64,000 bases of DNA from Mesorhizobium sophorae (GTDB lineage Bacteria > Pseudomonadota > Alphaproteobacteria > Rhizobiales > Rhizobiaceae). The position numbers were made by a program, and so were the translations under genes. This document shows, one piece after another, positions 25,397 to 34,587 of this stretch. The notes under the pieces are model-generated. The model saw only the letters and a list, made by a program, of their open reading frames with translations. It did not search any database and had not been told where the DNA came from. Within the stretch, counting starts at the first letter, position 1; every line of letters begins with the position of its first letter. Location: positions 1-64,000 of the forward strand of contig NZ_NNRI01000008.1 in the NCBI RefSeq assembly GCF_002270415.1. Reading direction: 5' to 3'.

Positions 25397-28300
25397 ATGA
25401 CCATCAGCTTTATTCTCAACGACGAGGCCGTCAACGACCAGACCACCGGGCTGCAAACCGGCGACAACGTCGACGATGCCTTTACGGATACCGATGTCGC
25501 GTACTCCGCTTTGCCGGCCTCGTTCCGGACCTATCTCGAATCAACTCTCGGGCTGAATTCCGCGTTCCCGGCCAGCATCGGCGTCGCGACCAAAACGAAC
25601 TCGGTCACCGTCAACGCCACCGCCGGCTCCCAGCTCGTCGGCACTACGTTCACCGACGGCAACGGCGGCACCCTCAATGGCGATGATAGCGGGCTCAACA
25701 CCCTCGGCGGCAAGGATATCCTGCTCTTCGCCGATGGGAACAACACCGTGATCGGTCGCTATGACAGCGATGGCAACGGTATTGTCAACAATCTAGACGC
25801 GATCGCCTTCGTCGTCTTCAAGCAGGACGCGATCAACGCCGGCGCGACCAGCGACCAGGTGACGTTCAACATTGTCACCTATGTTCCGATCTTCCATGGC
25901 GGCAACCCCAACCCGGACGACGCGGTCGATCTCGGGAACACCCTCAAGCTCGCGGCGAGCGAGACGCTCAACTTCGGCTTTGCCGGAGCGCCCTCCGGCA
26001 GCAACCTGTTCATGACCTTCGGCGATCCAAACTCCACCCAGATCGTGGTGATAGGGAAAGATCCATTGAACCAGTCCGAGGGCGGAAACATCTCGACCAA
26101 GGATGTGCTCAATATCAGCCAGGCCGGCAGCACCACCTCGTTCGGCGTCAACGGCAACGCGATCAACCCTACCGAGGGGGCGTACATTACCTACGTCTCG
26201 GGCACGAACACGAACTTCCTCGTGCCGAATCTGGACCAGAACGAGGCCGATGTCGAAGCCAACATCGACTTCCAGAATGTCGTCAGTGCGACGGGAGCAT
26301 CCTTCACCGTCAACCAGACCAATCCGGGCATCGGACCCGTGACCGTCAAGATCTCTGCCTTCACCACCGCCGCGGAGTCGGGAGTGGGTTTCGTCGACGG
26401 ACTCACCAACGACACGCACGTCGCCATCACGTCGTTCTCGCTGACCAACGTCGTCGTCAAGACAGGCAATACGCAATATACTCCGGCCGCCTCGATCGAC
26501 GCCAACGGCGACTTGATCATCACAGGCCTAAGCAGCGGCGACACTGTGCAGTGGACGACAAGCGGAACCCATAATCGGGTGCTGATCGAAAACATCAGCA
26601 ACGCGGATAGCGATCCCAGCAACGACAACAACACTTTCGACATAGGCGGCTTCGGCATCGTGACATCCAACTCCGCCTCGGAGTTCGTCGGCCAGCAGAT
26701 CGTGATCGAAGATGACGGCCCGACGGCGGGCATCGTGCAGGGCGCTCCCACGGTGGCGCATGACGAGACCGCGGGCATCCAGGCAGATGCCGACGACACC
26801 ACGGCACCCGCGGTTGTTGCCCTGTTTGCGGGCGTCAGCAATGTCAGCTCCGATCTGAGCCCGACCGGCTACGCGCAGGACCCAGGCGCGGTGGTGTCCT
26901 CCACCGGAAGCTCGTTCGGCGCCGACCAGGAAGGCGGCACGACGGCATTCTCGCTGGCGGTGTCCGCCGCCGGCGTGGATTCCGGCCTCGACACGACCGC
27001 CGGCACCAGCATCTTCCTGTTCAAGGAAGGTGACCTGGTGGTCGGCCGCATCGGCGGGGCCGCTGGGGCGGCGGCGTTCGCTGTCGCCATCAACAGCACG
27101 ACCGGCGTCGTCAGCGTGGCGCAGTATGCCTCGATCCATCATCCGACCCCGGGAGCCAGCCACGACGAAACGGTGAACATCACCGACAGCGCCTTGCTGG
27201 CAGTGGTGACGGTCACCGACGGTGACGGCGACACAGCGACCAGTTCGACCGGTATCGGCGATGCCGTGCAGTTCCAGGATGACGGCCCGACGGCGGGCAT
27301 CGTCCAGGGCGCTCCCACGGTGGCGCATGACGAGACCGCGGGCATCCAGGCAGATGCCGACGACACCACGGCACCCGCGGTTGTTGCCCTGTTTGCGGGC
27401 GTCAGCAATGTCAGCTCCGATCTGAGCCCGACCGGCTACGCGCAGGACCCAGGCGCGGTGGTGAGCTCCACCGGAAGCTCGTTCGGCGCCGACCAGGAAG
27501 GCGGCACGACGGCATTCTCGCTGGCGGTGTCCGCCGCCGGCGTGGATTCCGGCCTCGACACGACCGCCGGCACCAGCATCTTCCTGTTCAAGGAAGGTGA
27601 CCTGGTGGTCGGCCGCATCGGCGGGGCCGCTGGGGCGGCGGCGTTCGCTGTCGCCATCAACAGCACGACCGGCGTCGTCAGCGTGGCGCAGTATGCCTCG
27701 ATCCATCATCCGACCCCGGGAGCCAGCCACGACGAAACGGTGAACATCACCGACAGCGCCTTGCTGGCAGTGGTGACGGTCACCGACGGTGACGGCGACA
27801 CGGCGACCAGTTCGACCGGTATTGGCGATGCCGTGCAGTTCCAGGATGACGGCCCGACGGCGGGCATCGTTCAGGGCGCTCCCACGGTGGCGCATGACGA
27901 GACCGCGGGCATCCAGGCAGATGCCGACGACACCACGGCACCAGCGGTTGTCGCCCTGTTTGCGGGCGTCAGCAATGTCAGCTCCGATCTGAGCCCGACC
28001 GGCTACGCGCAGGACCCAGGCGCGGTGGTGAGCTCCACCGGAAGCTCGTTCGGCGCCGACCAGGAAGGCGGCACGACGGCATTCTCGCTGGCGGTGTCCG
28101 CCGCCGGCGTGGATTCCGGCCTCGACACGACCGCCGGCACCAGCATCTTCCTGTTCAAGGAAGGTGACCTGGTGGTCGGCCGCATCGGCGGGGCCGCTGG
28201 GGCGGCGGCGTTCGCTGTCGCCATCAACAGCACGACCGGCGTCGTCAGCGTGGCGCAGTATGCCTCGATCCATCATCCGACCCCGGGAGCCAGCCACGAC

Positions 28301-30382
28301 GAAACGGTGAACATCACCGACAGCGCCTTGCTGGCAGTGGTGACGGTCACCGACGGTGACGGCGACACAGCGACCAGTTCGACCGGTATTGGCGATGCCG
28401 TGCAGTTCCAGGATGACGGCCCGACGGCGGGCATCGTTCAGGGCGCTCCCACGGTGGCGCATGACGAGACCGCGGGCATCCAGGCAGATGCCGACGACAC
28501 CACGGCACCAGCGGTTGTCGCCCTGTTTGCGGGCGTCAGCAATGTCAGCTCCGATCTGAGCCCGACCGGCTACGCGCAGGACCCAGGCGCGGTGGTGAGC
28601 TCCACCGGAAGCTCGTTCGGCGCCGACCAGGAAGGCGGCACGACGGCATTCTCGCTGGCGGTGTCCGCCGCCGGCGTGGATTCCGGCCTCGACACGACCG
28701 CCGGCACCAGCATCTTCCTGTTCAAGGAAGGTGACCTGGTGGTCGGCCGCATCGGCGGGGCCGCTGGGGCGGCGGCGTTCGCTGTCGCCATCAACAGCAC
28801 GACCGGCGTCGTCAGCGTGGCGCAGTATGCCTCGATCCATCATCCGACCCCGGGGGCCAGCCACGACGAGTCGGTGAACATCACCGACAGCGCCTTGCTG
28901 GCGGTGGTGACGGTCACCGACGGCGACGGCGACACGGCGACCAGTTCGACCGGTATCGGCGATGCCGTGCAGTTCCAAGACGACGGCCCGACGATCACGG
29001 TGCCGTTCGACGGTGACCCCGGCACCCCAGCTATCGACCACGAGACCCTGCACAACGTGCTGAACGCAACGGCTACCGGAGCCTTCGGGTACGACATCGG
29101 CAAAGACAGTCACAACGCTGCATTCTACACGGGCGGTGGTTCCGACTTTGTCGACACCAACACAGGCCTCGCCGGTGTCCAGATCAGCTTGACCGGCACG
29201 GTCGATAACCCCGGCACCCCCGGCATTACCCAAGCGGTGGCGACACTGACGTCGGAGGACGTCGCCAGTGCAACGTTCACCTTCTCGTTCCACTATGACA
29301 AGGACCCGATCACGGCTGGCGTGCAGGATGCTACGGCGGGCGGCACCCTGACCTTCGACAAGGCCGCCGATACCTACAGCATCACGCTGACGGACCCGAT
29401 CGACGGGTTCAGCTTCAACGTACTGCACACCTCCGAACTGTTGCGGAAGGCACCTCCCGGCAACACCGGACACCCGGAACTCGTGGTGACGGAACTTGAC
29501 CTCAACAACGGTACGACCGACACCAACGGGTTCTATGTGCAGTTCACGGCGAACTCGAACCCTGCCGGCTCTCCTTTCGGCTTCAACGGCACGGGTGACG
29601 GCGCACCGGACGGACCGCCTCTCGACACTGCCTATAACAACGGCCAGTTCGTCACCAGCAGCTTCGAGGACTGGGTGTCCGCAACCCAATCCACGAACGG
29701 TGTCGCCGGTGACACGATCCAAAAGAACGAACTGCTGACGCTTCGGTTCTTCAACGAGAACATTCTCGGGGACGTGAACCCCGGTGCCCCCGGTGGTGGC
29801 ACAGAGAAAACCACCCCGACAGACTCCGTGTCCGGCGTCGCCATCAAGTTCGACGGTATCGGGAACTCCGAGGATCTTATCGTGGTCCTCGACCTGATCG
29901 ATGACAAAGGCACAGCATCCACCGCCGACGACGTCAAGACCACGAGGTCGATCATCGTCGAGAATCAAGACTTCTTCAAGCTTTCGACCGGTGGGGTGCC
30001 GTCCCCGTACAACAGCGAGTTCACGCTCGACAACAACGACGCGCTCCTCATTATCGAGAGCAACGACTACAACCTCGCCGCCGGTGAGAACTTCAAAATT
30101 CAGGGGATGCAGATCATGCAATCCGGCAACGGGCTGGCAGGATCTGCGATTAATCTGAACGGGATCACCGACAACCCCAACACCATCCCGATCGAAGGCG
30201 CAAGCAGTGGTACGCAAGCTTGGGAGGCGCAGGATAACGATGTCCTCAAGATCGTGGACATCGGCTTCGTGCAGACGACCTCCGGGACGTTGAATGCCAA
30301 CCTCGACTTCGCATTCCAGATCGCGGACGCGGACGCCGATACGACGGGGACGCAGCACATACCCGTTGACGTCGTCGCCTGA
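25397..30382 (+). CDS. Giant repeat-containing secreted protein (T1SS-143/DUF5801-type), probable type I substrate
   Basis: 1661 aa, acidic, almost free of Cys, Gly/Asp/Thr/Ser-rich. Residues 1-438 are a unique N-terminal region with an EF-hand-like YDSDGNGIVNNLDAIAFVVF. Residues 439-1194 are four almost identical 189-aa repeats, each starting DDGPTAGIVQGAPTVAHDE and ending in a cadherin/VCBS-like VTVTDGDGDTATSS strand. Residues 1195-1661 are unique and end AFQIADADADTTGTQHIPVD. No RTX nonapeptides and no N-terminal signal peptide are present. Repeats of this kind occur in T1SS-secreted adhesins. The PrtD-type ABC protein and HlyD adaptor follow at once, so secretion by them through a C-terminal signal is likely. 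Function as adhesin or surface layer is inferred from repeat type only. Confidence 0.8.
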   Translation: MTISFILNDEAVNDQTTGLQTGDNVDDAFTDTDVAYSALPASFRTYLESTLGLNSAFPASIGVATKTNSVTVNATAGSQLVGTTFTDGNGGTLNGDDSGLNTLGGKDILLFADGNNTVIGRYDSDGNGIVNNLDAIAFVVFKQDAINAGATSDQVTFNIVTYVPIFHGGNPNPDDAVDLGNTLKLAASETLNFGFAGAPSGSNLFMTFGDPNSTQIVVIGKDPLNQSEGGNISTKDVLNISQAGSTTSFGVNGNAINPTEGAYITYVSGTNTNFLVPNLDQNEADVEANIDFQNVVSATGASFTVNQTNPGIGPVTVKISAFTTAAESGVGFVDGLTNDTHVAITSFSLTNVVVKTGNTQYTPAASIDANGDLIITGLSSGDTVQWTTSGTHNRVLIENISNADSDPSNDNNTFDIGGFGIVTSNSASEFVGQQIVIEDDGPTAGIVQGAPTVAHDETAGIQADADDTTAPAVVALFAGVSNVSSDLSPTGYAQDPGAVVSSTGSSFGADQEGGTTAFSLAVSAAGVDSGLDTTAGTSIFLFKEGDLVVGRIGGAAGAAAFAVAINSTTGVVSVAQYASIHHPTPGASHDETVNITDSALLAVVTVTDGDGDTATSSTGIGDAVQFQDDGPTAGIVQGAPTVAHDETAGIQADADDTTAPAVVALFAGVSNVSSDLSPTGYAQDPGAVVSSTGSSFGADQEGGTTAFSLAVSAAGVDSGLDTTAGTSIFLFKEGDLVVGRIGGAAGAAAFAVAINSTTGVVSVAQYASIHHPTPGASHDETVNITDSALLAVVTVTDGDGDTATSSTGIGDAVQFQDDGPTAGIVQGAPTVAHDETAGIQADADDTTAPAVVALFAGVSNVSSDLSPTGYAQDPGAVVSSTGSSFGADQEGGTTAFSLAVSAAGVDSGLDTTAGTSIFLFKEGDLVVGRIGGAAGAAAFAVAINSTTGVVSVAQYASIHHPTPGASHDETVNITDSALLAVVTVTDGDGDTATSSTGIGDAVQFQDDGPTAGIVQGAPTVAHDETAGIQADADDTTAPAVVALFAGVSNVSSDLSPTGYAQDPGAVVSSTGSSFGADQEGGTTAFSLAVSAAGVDSGLDTTAGTSIFLFKEGDLVVGRIGGAAGAAAFAVAINSTTGVVSVAQYASIHHPTPGASHDESVNITDSALLAVVTVTDGDGDTATSSTGIGDAVQFQDDGPTITVPFDGDPGTPAIDHETLHNVLNATATGAFGYDIGKDSHNAAFYTGGGSDFVDTNTGLAGVQISLTGTVDNPGTPGITQAVATLTSEDVASATFTFSFHYDKDPITAGVQDATAGGTLTFDKAADTYSITLTDPIDGFSFNVLHTSELLRKAPPGNTGHPELVVTELDLNNGTTDTNGFYVQFTANSNPAGSPFGFNGTGDGAPDGPPLDTAYNNGQFVTSSFEDWVSATQSTNGVAGDTIQKNELLTLRFFNENILGDVNPGAPGGGTEKTTPTDSVSGVAIKFDGIGNSEDLIVVLDLIDDKGTASTADDVKTTRSIIVENQDFFKLSTGGVPSPYNSEFTLDNNDALLIIESNDYNLAAGENFKIQGMQIMQSGNGLAGSAINLNGITDNPNTIPIEGASSGTQAWEAQDNDVLKIVDIGFVQTTSGTLNANLDFAFQIADADADTTGTQHIPVDVVA
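26711..28978 (+). repeat. Four tandem 567-bp repeats inside the giant secreted protein gene
   Basis: Units begin at 26711, 27278, 27845 and 28412, each opening GATGACGGCCCGACGGCGGG, period exactly 567 bp (189 codons). By eye the units differ at only a few bases, for example GTGTCC against GTGAGC in the Val-Ser-Ser stretch of unit 1, and GTGCAG/GTCCAG/GTTCAG in the first lines. Units 3 and 4 are almost the same apart from the last 120 bases. Confidence 0.97.
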
Positions 30383-30393
30383 TCACTGAGCGA

Positions 30394-30419
30394 CGGGAGG
30401 CAGCTAAAGTTGCCTCCCG
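30394..30419 (+). terminator. Strong stem-loop between giant protein and transporter genes
   Basis: CGGGAGGCA pairs with TGCCTCCCG around an eight-base loop (GCTAAAGT), 12 bases after the giant gene's stop. There is no T-run behind it, so it is more likely an mRNA end-stabiliser or leaky terminator that lowers transporter expression relative to the exported protein than a full stop. Confidence 0.6.
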
Positions 30420-30484
30420 CCATCTGCGCACGAAGCAGGATCCTGCAGAAAGGATGATTCTGCTGCACCACGCCAGAGATACAA

Positions 30485-32248
30485 ATGATGAAATCCAACC
30501 AACAGCCCCCTGCCCTGCAAGTGGTGATGAAAGAGGCCAGACGTGCCATCCGGCCGCTTATCTGGTTCAGCGCCGGCATCAACGTGCTGATGCTGACCGG
30601 GGCGCTTTACATGCTCCAGGTCTACCACCGGGTGTTGTCCAGTCACAGCCTGGAGACGCTGGTGATGCTATCGCTGATGGCGGCAGCGGCGCTCGCCGCA
30701 ATGGCGGGGCTGGAAGTGGTGCGCGGGCGCCTTCTGGCCAAGGTCGGATCGTGGATGAACGCTCGGTTGGCACCAGTTCTGCTGACCGCATCGGTGGAAT
30801 ATGCCGCCTCGGCGCCCGGGCATGCCAATGCCCGACCGCTGCGCGACCTCGATCAAGTGCGGAATTTCTTCACGAGCCCGAGCATCTTCCCTATCCTTGA
30901 CGCGCCTTGGGCACCTCTGTTTTTCGCCGCCATATTCCTCATGCACCCTTGGCTGGGTTGGTTGGCGCTGGTCGGCGGGGTCGTACTCTTCGCCTTGGCG
31001 GTGCTCAACGAATACCTCACGCGCAAGCCTTTGACCGAGGCCGCAAGTGCACAGTCGCGGGCATACACGCAGGCTGAAGCTGCGATCCGAAACGCCGAGG
31101 TTGTGCAGGCAATGGGTATGCTAAAGCCACTGCTGGAGGGCTGGAAGGCGCAGCAGGACGAGGCGAACAAAGGACAAGTCCTTGCCGCCAACCGTGGCGG
31201 CGTCATCGCGGCCATAGCGCGTTGTCACCGGCTAGCCCTGCAAATGGCCATACTGGGCCTTGGTGCCTATCTGGTGGTTCGCAACGAGGCCTCAGCCGGC
31301 ATCATGATCTCCGCCTCGATCCTCATGGGTCGCGCCCTGTCCCCAGTCGAACAAGCGATCGCCACATGGAAGGCCACGGTCGGAGCGCGTGCCGCTTACC
31401 GGCGTCTCACCGCAGTCGCCGGACAGCACCCGGAGGCCACACCGGTTCTGCCACTACCACGACCGAAGGGTCGGTTTGAGGCCGACGACCTCGTGCTTGC
31501 CCGACAGGGTGGCGAGCCGATTCTGAAAGGGATCAACTTCCGGCTCAATCCGGGTGAAGCAATGGCGCTGATCGGCCCGAGCGCGGCCGGCAAGACGAGC
31601 CTGGCGCGAATACTGGCCGGTGCCTGGCGTCCATCCGGGGGGCGTGCGTTGCTGGACGGCATGGACGTTGCCCAATGGGCGGCGGAGGACCGTGGTCATC
31701 ATGTCGGTTACCTGCCGCAGGACATCGAGCTCTTCGCCGGTACAGTTGCCGAAAACATCTGCCGCTTCGCGCAGCTCAATCCGTCGGTCTTCAACAACGT
31801 GGTCAAGGCCGCGCAGTTGGCGGGAGTTCACGAACTGATCAAGGGGCTGCCCAAGGGTTACGCCACCGAGATCGGCGAATCCGGCGCGGTGCTGTCAGGC
31901 GGGCAGCGCCAACGCATCGGCCTGGCGCGGGCACTCTACGGCGACCCGCCACTCCTTATACTGGACGAGCCCAATTCCAACCTCGACCGCGATGGCGAGG
32001 ACGCATTGATCGCAGCCCTCAGTGCGGTCAAGGTGGCGGGCACGACCATCGTCCTGATCGCGCACAGACCGAACATCCTGGAGAAGGTCGACAAGGTGCT
32101 GGTCCTCAACCGCGGCCAGCAAGACCTCTTCGGCCCGCGCGACTATGTCTTCAACGAACTCGCCAACCGCGCCCGCAAGGTGACCCAGATGCCAATGGGA
32201 GCCTCGCTGCCAACCCTCGAAGTGGTCAAGGAAGTCAAAGAAGCATGA
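30485..32248 (+). CDS. Type I secretion ABC transporter permease/ATPase (PrtD family)
   Basis: 587 aa. Residues 20-300 are the exporter membrane domain with about six helices; 330-560 the ATPase, with Walker A GPSAAGKTS (364-372), signature LSGGQRQRIGLARALYG, Walker B LLILDEPNSNLD and the switch His of LIAHRPN. There is no C39-like N-terminal domain, and the length is that of PrtD/RsaD/AprD exporters, which pair with RTX or S-layer type substrates. It forms the inner-membrane pump of the type I system that should export the giant protein upstream. The next gene overlaps by 4 bp (ATGA). The first ATG has only a weak ribosome site; a second ATG follows immediately. Confidence 0.88.
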   Translation: MMKSNQQPPALQVVMKEARRAIRPLIWFSAGINVLMLTGALYMLQVYHRVLSSHSLETLVMLSLMAAAALAAMAGLEVVRGRLLAKVGSWMNARLAPVLLTASVEYAASAPGHANARPLRDLDQVRNFFTSPSIFPILDAPWAPLFFAAIFLMHPWLGWLALVGGVVLFALAVLNEYLTRKPLTEAASAQSRAYTQAEAAIRNAEVVQAMGMLKPLLEGWKAQQDEANKGQVLAANRGGVIAAIARCHRLALQMAILGLGAYLVVRNEASAGIMISASILMGRALSPVEQAIATWKATVGARAAYRRLTAVAGQHPEATPVLPLPRPKGRFEADDLVLARQGGEPILKGINFRLNPGEAMALIGPSAAGKTSLARILAGAWRPSGGRALLDGMDVAQWAAEDRGHHVGYLPQDIELFAGTVAENICRFAQLNPSVFNNVVKAAQLAGVHELIKGLPKGYATEIGESGAVLSGGQRQRIGLARALYGDPPLLILDEPNSNLDRDGEDALIAALSAVKVAGTTIVLIAHRPNILEKVDKVLVLNRGQQDLFGPRDYVFNELANRARKVTQMPMGASLPTLEVVKEVKEA

Positions 32249-33594
32249 GCCGTTCCCCAGACTTGAACGTCGTGCCGTTGCCCGTGCCGCCACCGTCCCT
32301 GCTGGAACCGGTACCCCTGCGACTGACGGGCGTGACGTGCACCGGGTTCGCGATCATGTTCCTGTTCTTCGGCGTCGCCGGCGGCTGGGCGGCGCTGGCA
32401 CCGTTGGACAGCGCCACAGTGGCACCGGGCGTTATCAAGGTCGCCGGCGACCGCAAGCTCATCCAGCACCTCGAGGGCGGCATCATCGCAGAGCTAAACG
32501 CCGCCAACGGTGATATCGTCAAGGCGGGCAAGGTCCTCGTCCGGCTCGACGACACACAGGCAAAGACGCAGCTTGACCTGATCCAGAACCGGATAGCATC
32601 GCGCGACGCGCTGGCCGCGCGTCTCAGGACTGAGCGGGACGGCAAGGCGGAGATCGAGTTCGATCCGGCGTTGCTCGCAAACCCCGCTACCGCCGCAAGG
32701 GACGCGGTGGCCGCACAGCGTGACGTGTTCGCGGCGAAGCACCACAACTTGAAGGACGAGCGGGAAATCCTCAGCCAGCGCCATAACCAGATACAGGAAG
32801 AGATAAACGGACTGAAGGAGCTCATCGTCACCGAGGACAAGCAGATCGAGGCGATCGGGGGTGAAAGCAAAGACCTCGAGGGGCTGCTCAAGAAGGGGCT
32901 GACCACGCGCGAGCGGAACCTGTTGCTCAAACGACAACAGAGGGAGATCGAGGGGGAGCGCGCGACCAACACCGCGGCAATCGCTCGTGCCAGAAGCGCC
33001 ATGGCCGAGATCGACATGCAAATCTTGAACCTCGGCACAGTGCGGCTGAACGAGGCCGTCGAGGAGTTGAGCAAGGTCGAGGCGGAATTGTTTGACCTCA
33101 GGCAACAGGAGCGTTCCGCCAAGGACGTGCTGACCCGTACCAATGTCGTCGCACCGGTTGACGGCATCGTCATGGACCTTAAGGTCCACACGACGGGCGG
33201 TGTCGTGAAACCCGGCGAGACATTGATGACAGTCGTCCCGCTCGGACAACAACTCGTGGTCGAGGCTATGGTCAAACCTGAAGATGTCGAGACGATCGCC
33301 CCCGGACAGCCCGCGCGCGTCAGCTTCCCGGCCTTCGCCCGCTACAACCTGCCGTCGCTCGACGGCGTCGTGGAGATCGTGTCGGCTGACCGCATGGTGG
33401 AGGAGCGCAGCGGGGTACCGTATTTCGCCGCAACCGTGTTGATCGACAAGAGTGAACTCGCCAAGCTGGAGGGCCGCAAGCTGCTGCCCGGCATGTCGAG
33501 CGAGGCGATGATCCGGACCGGTGCTCGCACCGTGCTTTCTTACCTCGCCGAGCCGATCACGCAGAACTTCCGCCGCGCGATGCGGGAAAAATAG
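32245..33594 (+). CDS. Type I secretion membrane fusion protein (HlyD/PrtE family)
   Basis: 449 aa from the ATG at 32245, which overlaps the stop of the ABC gene. A short cytoplasmic Pro-rich tail is followed by one membrane helix (about 32-54, FAIMFLFFGVAGGWAALAPL), then a lipoyl/barrel part starting KLIQHLEGGIIAELNAANGD, a long coiled coil (about 115-280) rich in Glu, Arg and Gln, and the beta-barrel end with GVVKPGETLMTVVPLGQQL and GMSSEAMIRTG. It bridges the PrtD-type pump to an outer membrane TolC-like channel. No channel gene is next to it; the nearest one in the window is at 53140-54588. Confidence 0.88.
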   Translation: MSRSPDLNVVPLPVPPPSLLEPVPLRLTGVTCTGFAIMFLFFGVAGGWAALAPLDSATVAPGVIKVAGDRKLIQHLEGGIIAELNAANGDIVKAGKVLVRLDDTQAKTQLDLIQNRIASRDALAARLRTERDGKAEIEFDPALLANPATAARDAVAAQRDVFAAKHHNLKDEREILSQRHNQIQEEINGLKELIVTEDKQIEAIGGESKDLEGLLKKGLTTRERNLLLKRQQREIEGERATNTAAIARARSAMAEIDMQILNLGTVRLNEAVEELSKVEAELFDLRQQERSAKDVLTRTNVVAPVDGIVMDLKVHTTGGVVKPGETLMTVVPLGQQLVVEAMVKPEDVETIAPGQPARVSFPAFARYNLPSLDGVVEIVSADRMVEERSGVPYFAATVLIDKSELAKLEGRKLLPGMSSEAMIRTGARTVLSYLAEPITQNFRRAMREK

Positions 33595-33615
33595 CCATAG
33601 GCTGCCCGAAAGCCG

Positions 33616-34368
33616 TCAGCTGTTGAGATGCTTCAATTCAAACCTGGCGTCATCCTGGGTGTCTGACACGCCCTGTTCGGCGAACTGAAACATGTCCGCG
33701 AACTCCATCTCTTTCTCAAACATCACGCCGCCGACCTTGATGGTCAGGGCATCCTCGGTTCCCTTTGGTGCGAAATAGACTTGGGCGACACGAGTGCGGA
33801 TACGCTCGCCGATTTCCTTGGCTTCTCCTTCGGTCGCGCCTGAGAGGAAGACCCCGAACATGGAAGTCCCTATGCGTCCAACCAGATCATCCGCGCGCAC
33901 TGATGATTGTATGGTTGTGGCTATGAGCCGCAAAGCCTCGTCGCCCCATTCAAGGCCAAAGCGCAGGTTGATGGACCGTAGATGTTCCGAATGAATGACC
34001 AGGAAGGCGCCCGAGCGTGGTCCCGGCGCCGATGGCCTTGTTGCTCTTCTTTCGACCATCGACGTGAAGACCGGCCCGTTCAGACAGCCTGTCAACCTGT
34101 CATAGGTTCCGGACCTGTTGAGTTCCTGACGGCAGCTGCGGATTTGGATCTGCTGCCAGCCGATTAGTACGAAAAGCGGCAGACCAATGACCACGGGCAG
34201 CAGCACGGCTGTCATCATGCTGCGGCCGAACGGCGTGAACGCGTCGCTGAACAAGAGCAGATAGTTGAAGCCCAGAGAAAGGCCGAGGCTCCCGGCTGTT
34301 CCTAGAAAGGTCAGCCATGCGGCGCTTCTCCATGCCTGCGCGGAGGCGGTCGCTGTGGTTTGTGCCAT
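33616..34368 (-). CDS. Membrane-bound GGDEF-domain protein with degenerate active site
   Basis: 250 aa with a good AGGAGATTAGCCA ribosome site. Two hydrophobic segments (17-39 and 52-71) form a membrane hairpin, followed by a GGDEF-fold domain whose start DRLTGCLNG (90-98) is normal. At the signature position the sequence is RIGTSMFGVFL: GTSMF (167-171) replaces GGDEF, and the preceding metal/GTP region reads HLRSINLRFG in place of D-x-D-x-F. Diguanylate cyclase activity is therefore very unlikely; it could sense or bind through the domain. It ends convergently 21 bp from the HlyD gene and lies last in the minus-strand series downstream of the large adhesin. Confidence 0.8.
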   Translation of the reverse strand: MAQTTATASAQAWRSAAWLTFLGTAGSLGLSLGFNYLLLFSDAFTPFGRSMMTAVLLPVVIGLPLFVLIGWQQIQIRSCRQELNRSGTYDRLTGCLNGPVFTSMVERRATRPSAPGPRSGAFLVIHSEHLRSINLRFGLEWGDEALRLIATTIQSSVRADDLVGRIGTSMFGVFLSGATEGEAKEIGERIRTRVAQVYFAPKGTEDALTIKVGGVMFEKEMEFADMFQFAEQGVSDTQDDARFELKHLNS

Positions 34369-34587
34369 TGGCTAATCTCCTGTCAGATCAGCCAGCATAG
34401 AGCCGGCGTACAGCATTTTCAGTTTCCGAGAAGCATACAATTTGAACTATGAGACCCGATACTGTTCAAGCAACCGGCTTGCCCCGGAAATTTGCGCCGT
34501 AAAGGTTAATCAATGGAATGCCGACGGCCGCTGAACAATCAACGGCGGCCTCGGCGAACGCTGCTCCGGTTCTTTGAGTCTCGCAGC

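Noticed and set aside
26528..30358. A 1276-codon open frame on the minus strand over the first giant gene
   Set aside because: Same reason: a shadow of a repetitive GC-rich gene, with Gly/Arg-rich sequence and no family features.
31675..32244. A plus-strand extension of the HlyD frame upstream of 32245
   Set aside because: It overlaps the ABC ATPase coding sequence in another frame; the ATG at 32245 with the ATGA overlap is the natural start.
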